Positions 29,719-38,966 are shown, numbered from the stretch's first letter. The stretch: 64,000 nt of DNA from Vibrio sp. qd031 (GCF_002100145.1 NZ_JXQD01000008.1:1-64000); one strand, 5' to 3'. A program made the numbers and translations. The notes: generated from the letters alone by a model not told the origin.

Positions 29719-30055
29719 TCGCTTATGCCAGCCTTTGTACTGGACTCTGTGATTAGTCACACGGGTTATACTCTTGTGGATTAGCCTTTTGAACTTTTTA
29801 TTACACGAAAATAAAGCTCATGACCTATCCAATTAGGCCAAATATTAAGCTACCTTAAGTAAACTTTATACTTAGTTTTCTTTTTGGTTTTTGGTATAGC
29901 TTTCTGCTTGACGGTCTTTATGCATCTTGACGAACATATAGTGAGCAAGATCTAATATTCAATAAACCAATACCTTAAAAGCGTATGCAATCTTGTTAAA
30001 GTGTTTAATACCCCTAAAATGTGTAATGATACATTACCATTAGGACGGTTTTTTC
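29719..30055 (+). other. AT-rich intergenic region before the lipoprotein cassette
   Basis: These 337 bases contain no supported gene. They are A/T-rich, with several T-runs (29860-29895) and two ttgacg words. Neither has a well-spaced -10 box, so I do not name a promoter. No clear terminator hairpin follows the AsmA-like gene. The stretch ends in AGGA at 30042-30045, the ribosome-binding site of the next gene. It is the likely left edge of the accessory cassette. Confidence 0.45.
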
Positions 30056-33000
30056 ATGGATAAGTTTAGTAAAGGACTACTTGGAGCTATGATTGTAGCT
30101 TCGCTTTCCGCCTGTGGCGGCGGTGGTGGCGGAGGCGGTGGTGGTGGTACAACCCCCTCCCCTGATCCTTCTCCGCAAGTCATCAACGGCATTGCCACTG
30201 ACACAGTCAGCGGCCGAATTGTCACCTCCGAACGAACAGCTATCGGTCAAGCACTCGTCACCATCAACGTATTAGATCGTCAACAGCAGTCATTGCTGTC
30301 ATTGTCTGTTCAATCGGATGATCAAGGCTTCTTCGAAGCAACTGTACCCGCAATTGAGGCTGAAGAGGTCCTGTCTGATTCATTACTAGTAAGCTTCAGT
30401 AAAAGCGGTTACACCTCCAGTGAGCGCGTTGTCGAACTAAATGAGCAATCTAAGATGGTTCAAGTCGACGGCATATTAGCTCCTGTAGCAATCAATACGG
30501 TTAGACGAGATGAGCTTGAAAGTATTGCGGTTTCGGCTAATGGCGTTCCTAGTCTTCGCTTTTCTCTGGTAAAAAATTCTCAGGGAGACCAGAGAATATT
30601 GGTTGGTGATGTGATGGCCGCAGCTGATGAAGACGTCGAGCTCACTCTCGATCTTCCAGTTGCCAATATTCCCGAAAGCGTTGAAGCCATCAGCAGTGAA
30701 GTCGCCTATTTTGATTCGAGTAACCCTAGTGATATACAAAACTTCCCCGGAAACTTTGTAGGACAAGGTGACACTGAAGAACAAGGTCAAGGCGTTTCTT
30801 TTGATCGCAGTGACGACGATGAAGAGTACCGATTAATTTCCAGTACTTTTAGTCAAATCAAATTAACTGATGAAAATCAGCAACCTTTGCCTTTAAACGA
30901 TGCTCAAGCGAGCGCTGATGGCGTAGCCCCGTCCATCGTTATGGCAGTGCCAAAGGGTTCTTACCCAACGATTCAGAAAGACTTTGATTTAACCGAAGCC
31001 AACATCCAAATTCCTATTTATATCTATAAAAGTGGCGGAGGCTGGCAATTTGCTGGTAATGGTCTTTTAGTTTCTGACTATATCGGTGCAACCCCTGTCG
31101 ATTTAGAGGGTTACATTGCTGATGACGGCAGTATTGATCTAACCGGTTACACTGACGATTTGTTTGTTAGGGTTGAAGTAACCGAAGCAAATCAATGGAT
31201 TGAATGGATAAACCTTGATTGGCCGATTAAGACCGGTGAGTCGACTGCGATGTGCGCCGCCGCTGAGCTTAACTATCGAAATGCGGAAGCCTACTTCGGT
31301 TATGCGAGCATTACGCTCGGTGATGGTGGTACAGACTGGGTTTATATAGACAATGGAAAACTGAATTTTAACACCGTTGTGGTGGGAAGCAGTGCCAGCC
31401 AAGATACTTGGGAGCTGCAAGTCTACAATTACAAAACGAATCGTTATGAACCCCATACGCTGAATACTGTAGAAAGCACTCAGTGTCCTGACGCGCAGCA
31501 AATAGAGTTACTTAACCCTTACGCCTGTACCTTGAACGGTTACACCTATAAAACGGATGGCACTACCACGATCGCTTATCAGCGTGTAAAAATTGCAAGT
31601 GAGGCAAATATCGAGTTTGCCTACACGGACCAAAATGGTTATTACACTCGCCAAGTGCTTTGTGATGCTCCGTTAGCAGTCTCATCTATAGGTAAAACCC
31701 ATGTTGTGACGGTTACTGACTCTTCAACACTAAATTTTGTGAAGGAGAATCAAGCGCCAGTTCTTGCTGCGGTTCAAGATGGGAGCAACAGCATTAAACT
31801 AGCCCAGCAATCTCGCTATCGTTGGAGCACTTCCGATCCCGAAGGCGATGCCATTGCTGTATCTATAGAGTGCTTGAATGATGCCGGTGAAAGCTATCCA
31901 TGCACCATTAATAGTGGTAGCAACACCGCAGCGATAAGCTTTAGCGATGTTGGAAAGTATCAAATCGTTATTACCGCCAGTGACGGAGATAAATCGTCGA
32001 CTAAATCCTTTAGTCTATCGGTTGAAGAAAACGACAATATCGCACCAGAAATCATAGGGTTTGTGGTTGATGGACAGCTCTACAATCCCGGCAGCTCTGT
32101 ATCTAAAGTGGATGATGGACAAGCCGTTACGATTGCAGTTCAAGCAATAGACCGTAATGGCGACCCATTAAGTTACGTTTGGCAGGGTTGTAGCTCAACT
32201 AATGACCGCTGTACTTTGAGCGAATCTGGTACGGTTGTAGTTACCGTTGCCGATGATCGAAGCGGACAAGCTACGGCCGAAATCGGCGTCGTGCTGCTTG
32301 AGGATATGGCTCCAGAAATTACGTCACTCAGCATAAATCCAACCACGGTTCCGGGCTACAACGGCAGCAACGATCAAGCCATTACTTTATTCGCTCAGGC
32401 CAGTGACGACTTTACAACTGAGTTGACCTATCAATGGTCAGTGATGCTAGATGATGAGGAAATCACCGGCCTAGAGCTTGGTGCGTTATCCATTGCAGAA
32501 ATTGAACAAGGCGCATTAAGTGTTGGCGAATACAGCGTGTCGGTCATCGCTTTTGATGGGACTCACTATTCGCAGGCTAACTCTGCCACTTTCGAAATTG
32601 TTGCTAACCAAGCACCAATGGTGAGCATAGAAAACTCTCACCAAGGTATAGGTGTTGTTCTTGAAGGAGAGACGTTTAGTTTACCCATCACCCTAACTGC
32701 CACAATCGAAGATGATTCAGCATTAAGCGATTTGACTATTGATTGGCAATTAACCCAGTCTGGAACCGCTATAAGCGGGTTGGTTGTAAATCAAGACAGA
32801 ACGGTTGCCACGATTCCAGCCAGCACATTGGGTGAAGGTAATTACAGTATCGAGCTGTTAGTCACTGATGCCTTTGGTTTAAGCAATGAAGCTATTGCCA
32901 CCGTCACGATTGAGGAAGATAAGGCGCCACAAATCAACGTGCTATCCGCCAGTCCTAGCGACCAGTTAGTTAAAGAGGGTGAGCGCAACCAAACTGCAAT

Positions 33001-33241
33001 CACGTTATCTGCATCGGTTACCGATGAAGCGATGGATGACTTGGATTACCAGTGGACGTTCAGTAGTGGCGTTACTGCTATTGAGAGTGGTGCAAGCGCA
33101 ACTATCGCCGCTAATTCATTAGAAATTGGAACCTATACCGCCACTTTAACTGTGGTCGATTTGAACAATCAAACCGATGTCGCCGACGTAACTTTCTCCG
33201 TTACTGAAAAAGATGGCAACACCGGCATCATTATTGATTAA
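30056..33241 (+). CDS. Large lipoprotein with polyglycine linker and Ig/PKD-like repeats
   Basis: This 1061-residue protein has a lipoprotein signal (LSAC, modified Cys at residue 20). Eleven consecutive glycines and a TTPSPDPSP linker follow directly. Next is a carboxypeptidase-regulatory-like beta domain (GIATDTVSGRIVTSERTAIG). An unassigned region of about 450 residues comes after that. The C-terminal half holds about five 95-residue repeats, each opening with an APxI/APVL-type motif (near residues 563, 661, 751, 850, 955). They contain WQ/WS and ASVTD/ASD elements as in PKD/cadherin-type folds. It ends in GIIID. It is probably exported to the cell surface or outer membrane. The next gene follows after 18 bases. 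The function is unknown to me; adhesion is one guess. Confidence 0.8.
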   Translation: MDKFSKGLLGAMIVASLSACGGGGGGGGGGGTTPSPDPSPQVINGIATDTVSGRIVTSERTAIGQALVTINVLDRQQQSLLSLSVQSDDQGFFEATVPAIEAEEVLSDSLLVSFSKSGYTSSERVVELNEQSKMVQVDGILAPVAINTVRRDELESIAVSANGVPSLRFSLVKNSQGDQRILVGDVMAAADEDVELTLDLPVANIPESVEAISSEVAYFDSSNPSDIQNFPGNFVGQGDTEEQGQGVSFDRSDDDEEYRLISSTFSQIKLTDENQQPLPLNDAQASADGVAPSIVMAVPKGSYPTIQKDFDLTEANIQIPIYIYKSGGGWQFAGNGLLVSDYIGATPVDLEGYIADDGSIDLTGYTDDLFVRVEVTEANQWIEWINLDWPIKTGESTAMCAAAELNYRNAEAYFGYASITLGDGGTDWVYIDNGKLNFNTVVVGSSASQDTWELQVYNYKTNRYEPHTLNTVESTQCPDAQQIELLNPYACTLNGYTYKTDGTTTIAYQRVKIASEANIEFAYTDQNGYYTRQVLCDAPLAVSSIGKTHVVTVTDSSTLNFVKENQAPVLAAVQDGSNSIKLAQQSRYRWSTSDPEGDAIAVSIECLNDAGESYPCTINSGSNTAAISFSDVGKYQIVITASDGDKSSTKSFSLSVEENDNIAPEIIGFVVDGQLYNPGSSVSKVDDGQAVTIAVQAIDRNGDPLSYVWQGCSSTNDRCTLSESGTVVVTVADDRSGQATAEIGVVLLEDMAPEITSLSINPTTVPGYNGSNDQAITLFAQASDDFTTELTYQWSVMLDDEEITGLELGALSIAEIEQGALSVGEYSVSVIAFDGTHYSQANSATFEIVANQAPMVSIENSHQGIGVVLEGETFSLPITLTATIEDDSALSDLTIDWQLTQSGTAISGLVVNQDRTVATIPASTLGEGNYSIELLVTDAFGLSNEAIATVTIEEDKAPQINVLSASPSDQLVKEGERNQTAITLSASVTDEAMDDLDYQWTFSSGVTAIESGASATIAANSLEIGTYTATLTVVDLNNQTDVADVTFSVTEKDGNTGIIID
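30115..30148 (+). repeat. GGN trinucleotide tract coding polyglycine
   Basis: Eleven consecutive GGN codons (ggc, ggt, gga mixed) follow the lipoprotein cysteine codon. Gains or losses of whole triplets would change linker length without a frameshift. The mixed third bases make slippage less likely than in a pure repeat. Confidence 0.85.
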
Positions 33242-33259
33242 TGTCTACAAGGATAAGTA

Positions 33260-35200
33260 ATGACTATGAACAGTAAAATAAAACCTATTGCGCTTGCGAT
33301 AGTCGCAGCACTTACGCTCGCTGCATGTAACGATGATTCTACCGCTAAATTAGTTGTGGATAGCGAAGTCGATTTGCTGCCTGCAACGCTTAATGTGGGT
33401 GTTAAATTCCCGGAGCCCGATGTGTCGGCTGCTTGGATAGGCAGTGATATTGCTACCGTGGAAGTGAAGTTCTTCCGTAACAAGTTTGTGGGGAGTTTGG
33501 ATGAAGCAGAAGATACTGTAGATATCTACAACGACAAAGATGAAGACTACAGTTGTGAGACTGCATTTATTGGTGACCAAGAGGTCGACTGCTATGAAAT
33601 ATGGGGCGGCTCCGTTCGTGAGAAAGAGCTTGTTGGTTCTCAAGTTTCTCTCAATGCCGATGAAAAAGCTCAAGACGGCACGGTGCGAACCAGCGTTGAC
33701 TTAGCGCCTGGCAAGTACCGTATTGAAGCACATTTCATCGATCATAGTGGTAACTTACTGGAAACCAGTGTGAGTTATGCGACCTTAGATTCGGGTAATC
33801 ATACCGTCTCACTGCGTGGGGCATCAGCCACTTGGACTGTCGAAGGTTCACCCCTTGAGTTACAACTGCTCAATCAAGCCCAGCTTGATACTGACTGGAA
33901 CCCTCTCGAAGAGGGGATTCAAACACCAGCTGAAGCAATGAACATTACGGGTGCGATTGAAGGTGTCCACTTACCTAGCTTTAGTAATTTCTCCGGTGAT
34001 GATGGGAATTGGAGGCATGATGAGTATTCATCTCAAGTACTCACAGGTCTAGATTATGCCAATATGGCATCTGTTCTCGTTCCTGTACTTCGCCTAGACA
34101 ACAATGGAACTAAAAGTGATAGCTACCCTGTTTCTGAATTAGAATGGGAAGATACCGAAAACCTCTGGTCTGAATTTGAGATTAGCACGAGTTTTGCCGG
34201 TCATTTCCAAGAGTATGTCGATAATACTAACAATAGTCTTATTTCTTTAGGCAGCCGTTCTGTCTATTTTAACGAGTGGGATGGTGAGACAGGTAACAGT
34301 AAATACGCCGAGTTATTGCTCGGTACCCCTCGCGGTGAATACAACGGTGATGAAGATGTTTATCGGGATTTGTACTATCTCCAAGAAAACTACTCATACT
34401 ACGACTCAGTCAATGGCACGATGGTTTATACCGATTTAACCATTGCCGACATATACACTGATGTTGAAACCGATAGTATGGCGGAACTTTTCTTTGTCAC
34501 ACTGGGTGGTGAAAGCAATGCATTTATTGATGGCAGTACAATTACGGGTCATCTGATAGAGATCGTTGAAGAAGGAGCAGAAACGCAAGATCGCGCTATC
34601 CCTGCAGCCCTGCTGAGTGAGAGCCTTGAACAAATGGCCGCTAATGCTGGCTTAATAGCAACCTCTAGCAATGCAAACAACTGCTCAACAACCTCTGACA
34701 ATGCTGAGTTCTGGTTTAGCAACCAGTACCGCTGGGATGAAGATAACCAACAGTGGGTTGCAGGCATGATTAACCCATTGATCACCGGAAACTATAACGG
34801 CAGCAATATTCTTTTAGATATTTCATGGCGTAAAGAAGACCTAAACTACCTGATAAATAATGAGCCCGATAATGTCGACTACCCTGTAAGTTTAGAGAAT
34901 CTTCTAGATGCAGAGAGCGAGTTTTACGCATTGGCTGATTTAAATGGTGACGGCAGCAGCGACTTATTTGAAGATGGCGCATTCATCGACGAACAGTGGC
35001 AGGTTAGTTGTTCTTTAAACGTCAGTTATAATGGCAACATTGAAGAGTTCAACGTTGAGTGTACTGGTCTTGACGTGAAAACCGACGTTCCAAGCTATCA
35101 GTGGAGCAGCGAAGTCACCATGTGTGCACAGCCTTTCACTCTAAAGGCGTCAAACCTAAACATCGAATACGGTAGTGGTGGTGAAATCATCATCGATTAA
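33260..35200 (+). CDS. Large acidic lipoprotein of unknown function
   Basis: This 646-residue protein has a lipoprotein signal peptide ending LTLAAC (Cys near residue 23). AGGA lies six bases before the ATG. The mature protein is very rich in Asp, Glu, Asn, Ser and Tyr. It includes a stretch resembling a calcium-binding or EF-hand-like loop, DLNGDGSSDLFEDG. I recognise no catalytic motif or named domain. It ends in GEIIID, sharing the last residues IIID with the preceding lipoprotein. The 18-base gap implies one operon. A terminator-like hairpin follows immediately. It could be a partner or a substrate of the downstream protease, but that is a guess from position. Confidence 0.75.
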   Translation: MTMNSKIKPIALAIVAALTLAACNDDSTAKLVVDSEVDLLPATLNVGVKFPEPDVSAAWIGSDIATVEVKFFRNKFVGSLDEAEDTVDIYNDKDEDYSCETAFIGDQEVDCYEIWGGSVREKELVGSQVSLNADEKAQDGTVRTSVDLAPGKYRIEAHFIDHSGNLLETSVSYATLDSGNHTVSLRGASATWTVEGSPLELQLLNQAQLDTDWNPLEEGIQTPAEAMNITGAIEGVHLPSFSNFSGDDGNWRHDEYSSQVLTGLDYANMASVLVPVLRLDNNGTKSDSYPVSELEWEDTENLWSEFEISTSFAGHFQEYVDNTNNSLISLGSRSVYFNEWDGETGNSKYAELLLGTPRGEYNGDEDVYRDLYYLQENYSYYDSVNGTMVYTDLTIADIYTDVETDSMAELFFVTLGGESNAFIDGSTITGHLIEIVEEGAETQDRAIPAALLSESLEQMAANAGLIATSSNANNCSTTSDNAEFWFSNQYRWDEDNQQWVAGMINPLITGNYNGSNILLDISWRKEDLNYLINNEPDNVDYPVSLENLLDAESEFYALADLNGDGSSDLFEDGAFIDEQWQVSCSLNVSYNGNIEEFNVECTGLDVKTDVPSYQWSSEVTMCAQPFTLKASNLNIEYGSGGEIIID

Positions 35201-35222
35201 TCGCGTCGTTTGATATAGTTAA

Positions 35223-35250
35223 GAGGGGTAAAACTGCCCCTCCTTTTTTA
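35223..35250 (+). terminator. Terminator-like hairpin between lipoprotein and protease genes
   Basis: gaggggt...cccctc with a seven-base loop (taaaact plus g) is followed by a run of six T. It begins about 20 bases after the lipoprotein stop and ends just before the protease start. This is the pattern of a Rho-independent terminator. It also fills the place where a ribosome-binding site for the protease would be expected. Confidence 0.75.
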
Positions 35251-35261
35251 CTATGGATTCT

Positions 35262-37709
35262 ATGAGAATAAGACCAAAATTCTTTTTGCTACTGCTACTG
35301 TGTTCCTGCAGCGCTTTCGCACATCAGTGGCTAGTAAGAAGCAGTAATGACTATTTCCAAGACCACCACGCCGGTCTATCTGTGGTGTTTGAGTTTAACA
35401 ACCAAGATAAGTTGTTCTTGCTGGACTCTCAGGCGGTCAAGCAAGCTTTACTTTCAGACCAAGTTCGCTACGCTAAACCCAATTTAACGTTGGATGAAGA
35501 CCCTTTATCCCCATACTCCATAACAAATAGTGAGTCCTATCAGAACGGCTTTTCCCTTTCAGGCTTTGAGAGCCTTACCTCTTTTGAGCGCGAGTGTGAC
35601 TTAGTCCCCATCGCAGTTTTGGACTCCGGTGTCGATACCGAGCACCCAAGCTTAAGTTCCGTTCAAGTATCAGCACCTTACAATGCTATTGATGACACCC
35701 ATTATCCGAATGATCAATTTGGACATGGCACTCACGTTACCGGAATCATTGCCAGTAGTGCATTTGATGGCTCACTGGGCCAAGGTGAGGGCGGATGCAG
35801 TTCAAGCACCATTATGCCGATTCGTTTTTTAAACCGAAGTGGTGGCGGAAGTTTGTCGGATGCGATTGCTGGTATTCAATGGGCAATAGATAACGATGCC
35901 CGTATTATTAACCACTCTTGGACGGTCTCGCGCTTCAGTACCCCGCTTTTTGACGTCATGTATGAAGCCGATCAAGCAGGGATAATACAAATTACCGCGG
36001 CTGGCAATTCAGGAAAAGATCTAGACGACTTTAACGCCTATCCCGCTAAATTTGCGCCAAGTCTTCGCTATTTAATCGCAGTTGCAAATTGGGATGCTAT
36101 TTCGGATAAACTGGCCACGAGTAGCAACTACCAGTGGTCATTTGTTGATATCGCCGCACCTGGAACAGACATTTTAAGCCTTGCACCAGATGGGCAGTTT
36201 CGTATAGATAGTGGCTCATCCATGGCTGCACCTTGGGTTTCCGCTGCTGTTGCAAGTTACTTACAAGCCAACTCACAAGCCAATGCTGGGCAAGCATTAG
36301 CAGCACTACTGCAAACCAGCATTAAATCAGATTCATTGGTGGGTGGAGTAAACCAAGGACAGCGCCTTGACGTTTCAAGCCTCTCAAATCACATTCCCAA
36401 ACCACATCCATTAAATATCACAACCATCGACAATGAAATGTTTTTGTTCACGACCGATATCGATCAAGTCACCCAATTAGATTTTGAATCTTCAACCAAG
36501 GTAAGTGCCGATCATCGAACTGATATTCATTACGCCATTGTCGGTGAGAATGAACTTGGTTTCGATGCTTGGGGCACGCCTGCCGGATGGTGGGTTGTGC
36601 ACGATACTTATGGGTCACAAACCCGCCTCCCTTATTTGCCGACACTTTCAGCACCGACCGACGTATCGGTGATCCGGACCGAGCAAGGGAATCTTGTCAC
36701 TTGGCGCGGGGTAACTTACTCGACAGAATTTCAGCTTTACCGCCAAGACCAATATACATCCAATGCTCTGATAGCCAATATTGATGCTCCAACTAATCAA
36801 TACCTAGACACACAAGGTGAATCGGATGCCATATACCAAGTTAGACAAAGTTATCTTAGCTATATAGGTGACGAGGTTCTGACCTATCAATCAGACAAAA
36901 GCAGCGCTAGTGTCGATCAAGACGATATGTGGACAACACAATCGTTAGCTCGTGTTCCCTTAGGGCGAACCGCGCGCTTTCCCATTCAGGTTGACGCTGA
37001 AAGGTTAGAGCTGCTTAACGATGAAAACAATCTCGTCAACGCCATTACAGGGACAACATTAGAAATCAATACTCAAATAGCGAGTAGCGCAAGTATCCAG
37101 TTGCAAGATCCCGTAACAATGAGTTCGCATTGGTTTGATATTGCCATACAGGATCAACCTTATTGGCAATGGTTAAATGATAACGACGCCTTTGAACTCA
37201 TCGAAAGTGATATTCAATTGACTTCCGTTCAGCAGCTCGACGGTAGCCGTCTTATGCTCACCGGGGAGTTGCAATCCAATTTTGGCATCATTCAATTCTC
37301 ACCTGTAAGTGAGCTAAATCAAAGGTTGATACTAAATCTATTAGACGCTCCTATTGATGTTTCTGTGTCGGTATTGTCATCAGGTGTAGCTCCCCGAATT
37401 ACCGTTGAATCCACTGACCCAGCCCACTTCACGATAACACTGAACTATGCCACTCAAAGTCATGCTTCTTCCGCTAGTCAAGACTCTCGCTGCTTTTTGG
37501 CATCCTCTGTATATGTGGATCAACCGAGTAAATTAAATTTCTATCGAGATTTTAGAGATGAAGTCATACTGGGTCTTCCTTTTGGGGAGTTGATGGTAAA
37601 ACAGTATTACAAACACTCGCCAGTCTGGGTCTCATTTATCGATTCACATCCTAACCTAAAACGCTTTGTCGTTCGTATGCTCGATGGTTTTTATCAGCTC
37701 TGGCAGTAA
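35262..37709 (+). CDS. Secreted subtilisin-like (S8) serine protease with CFI-box-like C-terminus
   Basis: After a signal peptide (FFLLLLLCSCSAFAH) comes a peptidase S8 domain with the full catalytic set: Asp in AVLDSGVDTEHP, His in FGHGTHVTG, Asn in TAAGNSG and Ser in DSGSSMAAP. A beta-rich region of about 370 residues follows. The end (CFLASSVY, then FRDEVILGLPFGELMVKQYY, then KHSPVW) resembles the CFI-box C-terminal domain, whose usual form is CFIATAAYG, LRxFRD and YYxxSP. Here the first block has diverged. I chose ATG at 35262 (GGA five bases upstream) over 35253. It is probably the third gene of the lipoprotein cassette. The substrate is unknown. Confidence 0.85.
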   Translation: MRIRPKFFLLLLLCSCSAFAHQWLVRSSNDYFQDHHAGLSVVFEFNNQDKLFLLDSQAVKQALLSDQVRYAKPNLTLDEDPLSPYSITNSESYQNGFSLSGFESLTSFERECDLVPIAVLDSGVDTEHPSLSSVQVSAPYNAIDDTHYPNDQFGHGTHVTGIIASSAFDGSLGQGEGGCSSSTIMPIRFLNRSGGGSLSDAIAGIQWAIDNDARIINHSWTVSRFSTPLFDVMYEADQAGIIQITAAGNSGKDLDDFNAYPAKFAPSLRYLIAVANWDAISDKLATSSNYQWSFVDIAAPGTDILSLAPDGQFRIDSGSSMAAPWVSAAVASYLQANSQANAGQALAALLQTSIKSDSLVGGVNQGQRLDVSSLSNHIPKPHPLNITTIDNEMFLFTTDIDQVTQLDFESSTKVSADHRTDIHYAIVGENELGFDAWGTPAGWWVVHDTYGSQTRLPYLPTLSAPTDVSVIRTEQGNLVTWRGVTYSTEFQLYRQDQYTSNALIANIDAPTNQYLDTQGESDAIYQVRQSYLSYIGDEVLTYQSDKSSASVDQDDMWTTQSLARVPLGRTARFPIQVDAERLELLNDENNLVNAITGTTLEINTQIASSASIQLQDPVTMSSHWFDIAIQDQPYWQWLNDNDAFELIESDIQLTSVQQLDGSRLMLTGELQSNFGIIQFSPVSELNQRLILNLLDAPIDVSVSVLSSGVAPRITVESTDPAHFTITLNYATQSHASSASQDSRCFLASSVYVDQPSKLNFYRDFRDEVILGLPFGELMVKQYYKHSPVWVSFIDSHPNLKRFVVRMLDGFYQLWQ

Positions 37710-37865
37710 CTTGATTAGCCTAAGACTGCACATATTGCGATTAAAAATGCAAACTATGTAACCTGGCTTTTAAAATGAGTTATACCTTCTAAAATTCAAC
37801 ATAGTCATTCCATACACAATCAATGTCACCAACACTGTCGTTTTTACTTTTTCATTGGAAAAACG

Positions 37866-38498
37866 ATGACCAGTCGACTTCGTTACTCTCCTGTTGGCGT
37901 CGCACAACATGTTGTTCAGCGGCGCAACAATAAAGAGCCATGCTTTTTTGACCGAGAAGATCGCATTGGTTTTCTTTCTCGGTTACAAAAGTACTCGCAG
38001 CTATACCATGCTCAGATCCACAGCTGGGTATTAATGAGTAATCACTTCCATTTGCTTTGCACGCCTCTAAAAGAAAATGGCATTTCTGACATGATGCGCT
38101 CGCTGTCGCAATCTTATGTGCCGTTTTTTAATCACAAATACCAGCGTACGGGTAAGTTTTGGCAGGGGCGGTACTTTTCTGCTCCTGTGGAGAGTGAGCG
38201 TTATTTTTTGGAGGTGTCTAGGTATATCGAGATGAATCCAGTGCGGGCAGAAATAGTCGATTCACCAGATAAGTATGTGTGGAGCAGTTATCGCGGCAAT
38301 GCATTAGGCAAACCCTCAACCTTGCTAACCGAACATTCGGTGTATCACGAATTAGGCAGCGATCAAGAATCGAGGTTAGTCGCGTATCGTTCATTGTTTG
38401 AAGACGTATTGGATAAACCGGCGCTGGATTTTATTCGTGCACAAACGCAGGCTTGCAGACCGATAGGTGGAACAGACTTTATAACAGAGATAACCTAG
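37866..38498 (+). CDS. REP-associated tyrosine transposase (RAYT)
   Basis: This 210-residue Y1/HUH-family single-strand nuclease has the His-hydrophobic-His pair NHFHLLC (His60, His62). The candidate catalytic Tyr is Tyr120, in the typical RYIEMNPVRA helix. KFWQGRYFSAPVES is also characteristic of the RAYT branch. A GGAA site precedes the ATG. RAYTs are domesticated relatives of IS200/IS605 transposases that process REP hairpins. Here the stop codon is followed at once by four copies of a probable REP-type element, its likely substrate. The gene looks intact. Confidence 0.93.
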   Translation: MTSRLRYSPVGVAQHVVQRRNNKEPCFFDREDRIGFLSRLQKYSQLYHAQIHSWVLMSNHFHLLCTPLKENGISDMMRSLSQSYVPFFNHKYQRTGKFWQGRYFSAPVESERYFLEVSRYIEMNPVRAEIVDSPDKYVWSSYRGNALGKPSTLLTEHSVYHELGSDQESRLVAYRSLFEDVLDKPALDFIRAQTQACRPIGGTDFITEIT

Positions 38499-38966
38499 TC
38501 ACTACCGGGACATTAGCGCTGACGCGCAAATGGCCCGGTAGCTGTTTGGTAATACCGTGCGGTTGGCGCGAAGCGTCTACCTTACGATAGTGACTTTGGG
38601 ATATTCGTTTTTAATGCGCGGGTTACTACCGGGACATTAGCGCTGACGCGCAAATGGCCCGGTAGCTGTTTGGTAATACCGTGCGGTTGGCGCGAAGCGT
38701 CTACCTCACGGTAGTGACTGAGGGATATTCGTTTTTTAATGTGCGGGTCACTACCGGGACATTAGCGCTGACGCGCAAATGGCCCGGTAGTTGTTTGGTA
38801 ATACCGTGCGGTTGGCGCGAAGCGTCTACCTCACGGTAGTGACTGTGGGATATTCGTTTTTTAATGTGCGGGTCACTACCGGGACATTAGCGCTGACGCG
38901 CAAATGGCCCGGTAGCTGTTTGGTAATACCGGGCGGTTGGCGCGAAACGCGTACCTCACGGTAGGG
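38499..38966. repeat. Array of four REP/BIME-like units, period about 125 bp
   Basis: Four nearly identical units begin with actaccggga at 38501, 38625, 38750 and 38875; the last is shorter because it lacks the trailing spacer. Each has two inverted pairs. An inner hairpin is ctaccggg...cccggtag around gcgctgacgcgc. An outer pair is tcactacc at the start with ggtagtga near the end, in units 2 and 3; unit 1 reads gatagtga. Between units is a conserved A/T-rich spacer (gggatattcgtttttt). The array fills the whole gap from the RAYT stop to the stop of the convergent gene. It is not a CRISPR, because the spacers are the same in every unit. Confidence 0.93.

Noticed and set aside
30040-30225. Minus-strand frame with a polyproline run
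   Set aside because: It is the reverse reading of the polyglycine codons of the lipoprotein gene.
38499-38966. CRISPR array
   Set aside because: The units are about 125 bp and identical throughout, including the 'spacers'; no cas genes are nearby. It is a REP/BIME-type array.
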